Below are positions 55,019 to 62,746 of a stretch of 64,000 nt of DNA, in pieces. Where the stretch lies: NCBI GenBank assembly GCA_002027195.1, contig MWJO01000024.1:1-64000 (forward strand), in the 5' to 3' direction. Position 1 is the first letter of the stretch. The number at the start of each line of letters is the position of its first letter. Both the position numbers and the translations under genes were made by a program. The stretch is from Streptomyces sp. GKU 895. Lineage in GTDB: Bacteria > Actinomycetota > Actinomycetes > Streptomycetales > Streptomycetaceae. A model generated the notes under the pieces. That model saw only the letters and a program-made list of their open reading frames with translations. It made no database searches and was not told the origin of the DNA.

Positions 55019-56975
55019 ATGCCGGTCAAGGTCAGCGTCGTCGTCCCCGTGTACAACCCCGGGGTCTACATCGAGGACTGCATCGCGTCTCTGAAGAGGC
55101 AGTCACTGCCTCCCGACGAGTACGAAGTGATCTTCGTCGACGACGGTTCCACCGACTCAACGCCCGGCCGGCTCGATGAGCTCGCTGCCGAGGACCCACG
55201 CGTCCGAGTCATCCACCAGGAGAACTCCGGCTGGTCCGGCAAGCCCCGCAACGTCGGGATCGAGGCCGCCCGGGGCGAGTTCGTGATGTTCGTCGACAAC
55301 GACGACTACCTCGGCGACGAGGCCCTGGAGCGGATGTACGACTACGGCGTGGCGAACGGCGCCGATGTGATCGTGGGCAAGATGGCCGGCAAGGGCCGTC
55401 CCGTGCCCGTCGAGCTGTTCCGCCGCAACCGCCCGCACGCGAGCGTCGAGAACGCGCCGCTGATCGACAGCCTCACCCCGCACAAGATGTTCCGCCGGGC
55501 CTTCCTGGACGACATCGGCCTGCGCTTCCCGGAGGGCCGGCGGCGGCTCGAGGACCATGTCTTCATCGCCGAGGCGTATCTGCGGGCGGACAACGTGTCC
55601 GTGCTCAGCGACTACGTCTGCTACTACCACGTACGCCGGGACGACGCCTCCAACGCCGGTTTCCAGCAGTTCGAACCGGCCGGGTACTTCAAGAACCTGC
55701 GGGAGGCCCTCGACGTCGTCGAGACCTACACCAAGCCGGGCGATCTGCGCGACCGCCTCTTCCGGCGCTGGCTGCGCAACGAGATGGTCGAGCGGATGCG
55801 CGGTCGGCGTCTGCTCGGGCTGCCCGAGGACTACCGCCGGGCCCTGTTCGCGGAGATCCACTCGACCGTCGTCGACCGCTTCGGGCCCGGTGTCGCGGCC
55901 GGTCTGCCGCCCGCCCAGCGGGTGGTGGCCGCGCTGATCACCGCCGACCGCTACGACGACCTCGTGGCGTTCGCCGAGTGGGAGGCCGGGATCGCCCTGA
56001 AGGCCGTTCCGGAGGGCGTCGAGTGGCGGGACGGGGTGCTGGAGGTCTCGCTGAGCGCCGAGTTCACCTCGGGCGGCGAGCCGATGCGGTTCCCCGCGCA
56101 GGGCGCCCTGGCGACGGACGCGCCGCCGCTGGACGCGGCCGAGGCGATCGCCTGGGTGTGCGCCGACTCCGTGGCCCGCTTCGACAAGGCCGCGGGCGAT
56201 CTGCTGCTGCGGGAACGGACCAGCGCCGCCCAGCACTTCCAGCCCGTGCGGGTCGTCCGGGAGACGGTGTCCGACCAGGGCGGCGACCGGGTGCGGCTGG
56301 TGCTGCGGGCGACGGCGTCCGTCGATCCCGCCACCGCGGCGGGCGGGGCGGCGCCGGACGACGGTCTGTGGGACGCGTTCGTGCGGGTCCGGCTCGGCGG
56401 CTGGACCAAGGAGTGCCGGCTGGGTCCGGCCCCGGACGGGAACCGGCCCCGGCCGCAGGCCGGTCTGGGCGGCGGGCGCGTGGTCCTGCCGTACTGGACC
56501 CATCCGCACGGCAACTTCGCCCTCGACGTGGACCGGGCCACCAAGCGGCTGGGCCTCGACCGGGTCACGCCGGCACCGTCGCCGTCGACGGCGCCCGGAT
56601 CAGCACGGCCGTGCCGTTCCAGGTGGCCGAGGAGACCAAGGTCCTGCTGCGGCTCGGTGCGGCCGGGATCGTCGATGTGCCGGGCACCCTATCCCCCGCC
56701 GCGGACGAGCGGCTGGGGTCGGTGCTGGAGGCCGATCTGCCGCTCGCCGAGCTGAGCGGCGCCCGGTGGCGGGTGGCGCTGAGCCCGGTGCCGAACGCGC
56801 CCGAGCCGCGCTTCCTCGTGCTGCCGCTCGCCCTGCGCGTCTCCGGGGACACCGTCCGTCCGGTGGCCGCGCCCGGCCACGGCGGCGCGCAGCGGCTGGC
56901 CCGCAAGGTCCGGCGCGGCCCTGGGCAGGGTGCTGGCGCGGGGCGGCCCACCGGGTCAGGAACCGCGGCAAGTAG
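55019..56975 (+). CDS. TarS-like family 2 glycosyltransferase (two or three frameshifts)
   Basis: This protein of about 651 residues has an N-terminal GT-A domain (VKVSVVVPVYNPGVYIEDCI, EVIFVDDGSTDSTPGRLDEL, the DxD-type FVMFVDNDDYLGDEALERM). Its linker and C-terminal region resemble TarS, which decorates wall teichoic acid: SGWSGKPRNVGIEAARGEFV, GKMAGKGRPVPVELFRRNRP, DSLTPHKMFRRAFLDDIG and DHVFIAEAYLRADNVSVLS. The frame moves near 56575, and again near 56915 and 56950, with the best end at the TAG at 56973-56975. It probably adds sugars to a cell-wall polyol-phosphate polymer. The ATG at 55019 was chosen because the GT-A domain starts there. Confidence 0.85.
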
Positions 56976-56987
56976 GCGACAGCGACC

Positions 56988-57024
56988 GAGCGCGGCCCCC
57001 ATGGAGTTCATGGGGGCCGCGCTC
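56988..57024. terminator. Strong bidirectional terminator hairpin
   Basis: A perfect 16-bp stem (56988-57003 with 57009-57024) with a 5-nt loop lies between convergent genes, 12 bases past the glycosyltransferase stop and 21 bases before the end of the methyltransferase gene. It is the longest perfect hairpin I found in the window. Confidence 0.8.
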
Positions 57025-57045
57025 ATGTGCTGTCCGGGACCGGGA

Positions 57046-57864
57046 TCACTTCTTGGCGTAACGCGCCTTCAGCGCACTGCGCTTGTTGGTGCCCTCGGCG
57101 TTCTTGCCCTTCTCGATGATCACCAGGTTGTGGTAGAAGTGCACGCCCACGACGTTGAGGTCCGTGTAGCTGGGCTGGTAGTGCTCGTCCACGAACTCCT
57201 CGTAGTTGAGCCCGTCCGCCAGCCGCTTGAGCATCGCCATGCTGGTGTTGGGGTCGTCGAGGTCCTCGCTGCCCATCCACTCGGGCCAGTACGACGACTG
57301 GGTGTCCTCGACGACGTAGATGCCGCCGTCCTTGAGGCGCGGGAAGAGCGTGGCGAACGTGGTGAGGACGTGCGGGGGACGGTGGCTGCCGTCGTCGATG
57401 ATGACGTCGAGGTCCCCGATCTTGTCGGCGACGGCGTTCAGCGACGAGGGGTCGGACTGGTCGCCGATGAACGTCGTGATGCGGTCCTCGTCGACATGGG
57501 ACTTGTCCTGGATGTCCATGCCGAAGATCTGCGCCTTCGGGAAGAACGCCTTCCACATGCGCAGCGAGGCGCCGCCCTGACCGGGCCGGTTGTAGCCGCC
57601 GATACCGATCTCCAGCAGGTTGAACTCCTCGTTCTTCAGGTGCTGGAGGTGCTTCTGGTAGTGCTGGGTGTAGCGGTGCGCGCCCCACTTGTCCGTCTTG
57701 AAGTGCACGGCGAGTTTGTTGAGGTCGTGGGAGATGGCGTCGATGCCGGTGGGCTTCTTCTTGACCGGCTGGGGCGGCTGACCGGAGATACGTCGCTTCA
57801 ACTGGCGCACGACACGCACGTTCTTGTCACCCAACACGTTCTTCACAGTTGTTCTGATCGACAT
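57046..57864 (-). CDS. Class I SAM-dependent methyltransferase (CmcI/MycE-like)
   Basis: This 272-residue enzyme has a basic N-terminal region, then the family stretch HFKTDKWGAHRYTQHYQKHL and the SAM-binding LLEIGIGGYNRPGQGGASLR. FGMDIQDKSHVDE and VIIDDGSHRPPHVLTTFATL (about residues 150-170, with the metal-binding Asp) and YVVEDTQSSYWPEWMGSE follow. It is of the cephalosporin hydroxylase/macrolide sugar O-methyltransferase type seen in sugar-modifying and cell-surface polysaccharide loci. It sits beside the rfbB gene and the TarS-like gene, so a cell-wall sugar is a plausible acceptor. The ATG at 57864 is preceded by AAAGGAA. Confidence 0.8.
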   Translation of the reverse strand: MSIRTTVKNVLGDKNVRVVRQLKRRISGQPPQPVKKKPTGIDAISHDLNKLAVHFKTDKWGAHRYTQHYQKHLQHLKNEEFNLLEIGIGGYNRPGQGGASLRMWKAFFPKAQIFGMDIQDKSHVDEDRITTFIGDQSDPSSLNAVADKIGDLDVIIDDGSHRPPHVLTTFATLFPRLKDGGIYVVEDTQSSYWPEWMGSEDLDDPNTSMAMLKRLADGLNYEEFVDEHYQPSYTDLNVVGVHFYHNLVIIEKGKNAEGTNKRSALKARYAKK

Positions 57865-57919
57865 AGCTCGACGTATTCCTTTCCTGGGGCCGGCTGTCGG
57901 GCCCACGGTCGGACCGTGC

Positions 57920-58894
57920 TTAGTGAGGGGTGATGCGTCGCTTGAGCGGCTCCCACCAGGTGCGGTGGGCGCGGTACCAGGCGACGGTGTCGGCGAGGCC
58001 GGTGGCGAAGTCGTGCCGGGGAGCGTAGCCGAGTTCGGTGCGGATCTTGGCCCAGTCGACGGAGTAGCGCAGGTCGTGGCCCTTGCGGTCCTCGACGTAC
58101 TCGACCATGTCCCAGCCGGCGCCGCATGCCTGGAGCAGCAGCCCGGTGAGTTCCTTGTTGCTCAGTTCGGTGCCGCCGCCGATGTTGTAGACCTCGCCGG
58201 CCCGGCCCGCGGTGCGGACGAGGTCGACGCCCTGGCAGTGGTCGTCGACGTGCAGCCAGTCGCGGACGTTGCGGCCGTCGCCGTACAGCGGGACGTTCCT
58301 GCCGTCGAGGAGGTGGGTGATGAAGAGCGGGATCACCTTCTCCGGGAACTGGCGCGGCCCGTAGTTGTTGGAGCAGCGGGTGACGCGGACGTCCAGGCCG
58401 TGGGTGCGGTGGTAGGCCAGGGCGAGCAGGTCGGAGGAGGCCTTGGAGGCGGAGTACGGCGAGTTCGGCGCGAGCGGGTGGGTCTCGGGCCAGGAGCCCT
58501 CGTCGATGGAGCCGTAGACCTCGTCGGTGGAGACGTGCACGAACGGGCCGGTGCCGTGCCTCAGAGCGGCGTCCAGCAGGGTCTGGGTGCCGACCACGTT
58601 GGTGAGCACGAAGTCGGCGGCGCCGGCGATCGAGCGGTCCACATGGGACTCGGCCGCGAAGTGCACGACCTGGTCCGCGTCGGCCATCAGCTTGTCGACC
58701 AGCTCCGCGTCCCGGATGTCGCCCTGCACGAACTCCAGCCGGGGATGCTCGAGTTCGAGGTTGTCCAGGGTGCCGGCGTAGGTGAGCTTGTCCAGCACGG
58801 TGATCCGGGACGCGTCGGAGTCCGCCGAGGCCAGGAGCCTGCGCACGTACTGGGAGCCGATGAAGCCGGCGCCGCCGGTGACGAGGAGGTTCAT
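57920..58894 (-). CDS. rfbB: dTDP-glucose 4,6-dehydratase
   Basis: This 324-residue extended SDR makes dTDP-4-keto-6-deoxyglucose from dTDP-glucose. The NAD motif NLLVTGGAGFIGSQYVRRLL, FAAESHVDRSI, the catalytic region VSTDEVYGSIDEGSWPET, YSASKASSDLLALAYHRT and RCSNNYGPRQFPEKVIPL are all present. Its start overlaps the stop of rfbA by four bases, so the two enzymes are made together. No rfbC or rfbD is seen, so the final sugar is set by genes elsewhere. The product may be the donor sugar for the neighbouring wall-polymer genes. Confidence 0.93.
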   Translation of the reverse strand: MNLLVTGGAGFIGSQYVRRLLASADSDASRITVLDKLTYAGTLDNLELEHPRLEFVQGDIRDAELVDKLMADADQVVHFAAESHVDRSIAGAADFVLTNVVGTQTLLDAALRHGTGPFVHVSTDEVYGSIDEGSWPETHPLAPNSPYSASKASSDLLALAYHRTHGLDVRVTRCSNNYGPRQFPEKVIPLFITHLLDGRNVPLYGDGRNVRDWLHVDDHCQGVDLVRTAGRAGEVYNIGGGTELSNKELTGLLLQACGAGWDMVEYVEDRKGHDLRYSVDWAKIRTELGYAPRHDFATGLADTVAWYRAHRTWWEPLKRRITPH

Positions 58895-59958
58895 GAACGG
58901 ATCTGCACCTTGCTGTGGTCTCCGAGCACTAGACGGTGGGCAGCGGGCATACCGGTCGTCGGGGTCACCTCGACGTGCCGGCCGATGAGGGAGGACTCTA
59001 TACGCCCCACGCCCCGGATCGAGGAGTCCCGCAGCACGATGGAGAACTCCAACTCGCTGTCGGTGACCCGGCAGTTCTCGGCGACCGAGGTGAAGGGGCC
59101 GACGTAGGAGTCCTCGACGACGGTGCCGGAGCCGATGATCACGGGTCCGACGATGCGGGAGTTGACGATCCGCGCGCCTTCTTCGACGACGACCCGGCCG
59201 ACGAGTTCGCAGCGCTCGTCCACCTCGCCGTCGATGCGGTGCGCGACGGTCTCCAGGACGGTGCGGTTGACCTCCAGCATGTCGGTGACGTTGCCGGTGT
59301 CCTTCCAGTAGCCCCTGATCACCGTGGAGCGGACGTCGGCGCGTGCGTCGATGAGGTGCTGGATGGCGTGGGTGATCTCCAGCTCGCCGCGCCAGGACGG
59401 GGCGATGGCCCGGACCGCGTCGTGGATCACGGGCGTGAACAGGTAGACGCCGACCAGGGCGAGATCGCTCTTGGGGGTCTCGGGCTTCTCCTCCAGGCCG
59501 ATCACCTGGCCCGCGGCGTCGAGCTCGGCGACACCGAAGGCGCGCGGGTCGGGGACGTGGGTGAGGAGGATCTGCGCGTCGGGGCGGTGGGCGCGGAACC
59601 CGTCGACGAGGGCGGCGATGCCGCCGACGATGAAGTTGTCGCCGAGGTACATCACGAAGTCGTCGTCGCCGAGGAACTCCCGGGCGATCAGCACCGCGTG
59701 GGCGAGGCCGAGGGGGCGCTCCTGGGGGATGTAGGTGACCTGCAGGCCGAACTTCGAGCCGTCGCCGACCGCTTCCTCGATCTCGGCGGCCGTGTCCCCG
59801 ACGATCATGCCGACCTCGGTGATCCCGGCGGCCGCGATGGACTCCAGGCCGTAGAACAGGACGGGCTTGTTCGCCACGGGAACGAGCTGCTTGGCCGAGG
59901 TGTGGGTGATCGGCCGCAAGCGGGTACCGGCACCGCCAGAGAGGACTAGAGCCTTCAT
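58891..59958 (-). CDS. rfbA: Glucose-1-phosphate thymidylyltransferase (long StrD type)
   Basis: This 355-residue nucleotidyltransferase makes dTDP-glucose from dTTP and glucose-1-phosphate. The nucleotide-binding LVLSGGAGTRLRPITHTSAK is at the N-terminus; FVMYLGDNFIVGG and GLEEKPETPKSDLALVGVYL follow. A C-terminal left-handed beta-helix (RIVGPVIIGSGTVVEDSYVG) marks the long, StrD-like class common in antibiotic and wall-sugar pathways. The ATG at 59958 has AAGGTGA six bases upstream. It forms an overlapping pair with rfbB. Confidence 0.92.
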   Translation of the reverse strand: MKALVLSGGAGTRLRPITHTSAKQLVPVANKPVLFYGLESIAAAGITEVGMIVGDTAAEIEEAVGDGSKFGLQVTYIPQERPLGLAHAVLIAREFLGDDDFVMYLGDNFIVGGIAALVDGFRAHRPDAQILLTHVPDPRAFGVAELDAAGQVIGLEEKPETPKSDLALVGVYLFTPVIHDAVRAIAPSWRGELEITHAIQHLIDARADVRSTVIRGYWKDTGNVTDMLEVNRTVLETVAHRIDGEVDERCELVGRVVVEEGARIVNSRIVGPVIIGSGTVVEDSYVGPFTSVAENCRVTDSELEFSIVLRDSSIRGVGRIESSLIGRHVEVTPTTGMPAAHRLVLGDHSKVQIRS

Positions 59959-60084
59959 CTGGTTCACCTTAGTCCCGTTCACCCGTTGCCGACCGTGCGC
60001 GGCGTGGCTTGCATGCTACGCAAAGGCCGAGGTGGCACGGGGTGGCTTCGAGCGGCCGGCGCCGTGCGCGATCGGTTCATGGTG

Positions 60085-60098
60085 CACTCGTACGAGTG
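60085..60098. promoter_or_regulatory. 14-bp perfect palindrome after the phosphatase gene
   Basis: CACTCGTACGAGTG is a perfect palindrome in the gap between the phosphatase stop and the rfbA start. It could be a regulator-binding site for rfbA-rfbB or part of a terminator. It has no loop, which argues against an RNA hairpin. Confidence 0.3.
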
Positions 60099-60099
60099 G

Positions 60100-62548
60100 T
60101 CAGAAAGTGACCTCGCTCCACACCTGCTTGCCGCCGCTGACCGGCAGGCTCCCCCACGCCGCCGACATGGCCTCGACCAGCAGGATGCCGCGGCCGCCGG
60201 TGGCCTCCCACCCGATGCTGGTCGGCTTGACCGGGGTGCGGGGCGAGGCGTCGGCGACGGCGACGCGCAGCCGGTGGTTGACGAGGGTGAGGTCGAGGCG
60301 GACCCGGCCGTCGGTGTGCACGAGGGCGTTGGTGACGAGTTCGGAGACGATGAGCAGGACGGCGTCCTGGGCGTCCTCGGGCACGTTCCAGGAGCGCAGG
60401 GTGCGCCGGGTGAAGCGGCGGGCGTGGCCGACGGCCTGGGGGACCCGCCACACCGTCCAGTTCTCGCGCAGCGGGTGCGAGGCCATTCCGTCGTAGCGCA
60501 CGAGGAGCAGGGCGACGTCGTCGCTGCGCCGGGCGTTGCCGAGCAGGGCGTCGGCGACGAGGCCGAGGTGGGCCGGGTCGGAGGCGGACAGGCCGTGCGC
60601 GAGGCGGTCCATGCCCTCGTCGATGTCGGCGTCGGCGGACTCCACCAGGCCGTCGGTGGCCAGGGCGATCACGGTGCCGGGCCGCAGCCGCAGCGGCGTC
60701 ATCGGGAAGTCCGCCTGGGCGACCACGCCGAGCGGCGGGCCGCCCTCGGTCTCGGCGATCTCGGTCGTGCCGTCCGGGTGCCGCAGCACCGGCGGGAGGT
60801 GGCCGGCCCGGACGCACCAGGCGGAGCCCTCCTCCATGTCGAGGTCGACGTAGGCGCAGGTGGCGAAGAGGTCGGTCTCCATGTCCGTCAGGAGCCGGTT
60901 GGCGTGGGAGACGACGACGTCCGGGGGGGTGGCCCTCGACGGCGTAGGCGCGCAGGGCGGTGCGCATCTGGCCCATGAGGGTGGCGGCGCCGGCGCTGTG
61001 GCCCTGGACGTCGCCGATGACGAGGGCGACGTGGTTGTCGGGCAGCGGGATCACGTCGTACCAGTCGCCGCCGAGCTCCAGTCCGGCGGTGCTCGGCAGA
61101 TAGCGGGCGACGGCGATCGCGCCGGGGAGCTTGGGCAGCCGGCGGGGCAGCAGCTGGCGCTGGAGCATGCCGACGAGTTCGTGCTCGGCGTCGAAGGCGT
61201 GGGCGCGCATCAGGGCCTGTCCGGCGAGCCCGGCGGAGGCGGTGAGCAGGGCGCGTTCGTCGGGGCCGAACTCGTGCGGGGTGTCCCAGCCGATCAGGCA
61301 GGCGCCGGCCATGCGTCCCGCGGCGGGCAGCGGCAGCACGGCGAGGCCGCCGGGGCCGACCTCGGCGAGGGCGGGCTCCAGGGCGGTGCCGGCGGGCCAG
61401 ATCTGGGCGCGGCCCTCGCTGAGGGCGGCGGCGAGGGTGGGCATGGCGCGCACGGGGGCGTCGGGCCACTCGGTACGCCACTCCAGGCGCCACAGCTCGG
61501 GCCAGGACTCGGGGTCGGGCGGGTCGAGGACGGTGACGACGAGCCGGTCGTTCTCCAGCTCGGCCAGCGCGATCCGGTCGGCGCGCAGCGGCTTGCGCAG
61601 GGCGGAGACGACGGCCTGGCTGACGTCGCGGACGGTGCCCGCGGTGGCGAGGGCGGCGGCCAGGCGCTGGACGCGGGCCACGTCGGTGACGTCGGAGCGC
61701 AGGGTGGAGGCGTCGGCGACGGTGCCGACGAGGCCGGCGGGGCGGCCCTCGCCGCCGGGCAGGAGCCGGCCGCGCAGTCTGAGCCACTTGGGTGGTCCGG
61801 TGGGCTGCAGGGCCCGGAACTCCAGCTCGCGGTCGCCCAGGGACATGTGGTCGGCCTCGGTGACGGACATCAGGCTGGGCAGGTCCTCGGGCACGGTGAG
61901 CGCCAGCAGGGTCTCCACGCGGCCGTCGAAGTCCTCCCTGCGCAGCGCGAACAGGTCCAGGATGTCGTCGCCGACCTCGATGCGGCCGGTGTCCATGGCG
62001 AGGCTGAACGCGTCCGGGGGCAGTTCCCCGCCCTCGGCGGCCGCGGCCGGGGCGGGGCAGGCCACGGCGTCGGCGAGGAGCTCCAGGCACTTGCGGTCGT
62101 CGGTGTCGAAGCCCTCGGGGCGCTCGCTCACGGCGACGAGACAGCCTCCGCCGTCGCGGCGGGCGGGCAGGGCCGCCAGATGGAAGTCCCGGGACGGCAG
62201 GCGCCGTGCCTCGGCGCACTCGGCGAGTTCCTCCGGGCCGAGCCAGGCCGGCCGGCCGCCGCGGTGCGCCTCGGCCACCGGGGAGCCGCCGCCCAGGGGA
62301 TAGGCGTCCCGCAGCCCGTACAGGGTGCGGGGCACCCCGGCCGCGTCGACCAGGCAGAGCAGCTCGCCGTCCTCGCTCGGGGCGTACACGGCGGCCAACG
62401 AGGCCCTGGCGAAGACGAGCACCTGTTCGAGGACGCTCCGCAGCCGTTCGGGGGAGTCGGGACCGGCCGTGAGCGCTTTGAGGGCAACTTCGGCACGCAG
62501 CGTTCTCGTTCTGCGCCCCGCAGCTCCCTCACTGACCACGTCCGCCAT
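60100..62548 (-). CDS. SpoIIE-type PP2C phosphatase with GAF/PAS and ATPase domains (one frameshift)
   Basis: This protein of about 815 residues has an N-terminal GAF-like domain (VLEQVLVFARASLAAVYAPS), a PAS-like region (WLRLRGRLLPGGEGRPAGLV), a second GAF (ALRKPLRADRIALAELEND) and a SpoIIE/RsbU-type PP2C domain. The PP2C aspartates are in ELGGDWYDVIPLPDNH and ALVIGDVQGHSAGAATLMGQ. A C-terminal RsbW-like ATPase domain ends it (IVSELVTNALVHTDGRVRLD, GGRGILLVEAMS). Seven instead of six G at 60919-60925 shift the frame; removal joins AVEGHPP to DVVVSHANRLLTDM and gives 816 codons. It would dephosphorylate an anti-anti-sigma factor in response to an internal signal. Confidence 0.88.
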
Positions 62549-62746
62549 TACAGCGCTTATGAGGCAGGCGCGCAGCCCCTGTGACCGTTCCGTGGAGTGT
62601 CCGCGGGGGGTGGCGCGGGGTCGGGATCGAAAGTCCCCGAACAAGTCTTTACGCATGCGTTCCGCACGGTGATCTCGTGACACCGGTGACTGTCCGTGGC
62701 CGCCCTGCCCGCTGGAAGCTCTATTCCGGGCCAAGGAGGGGGAGGC

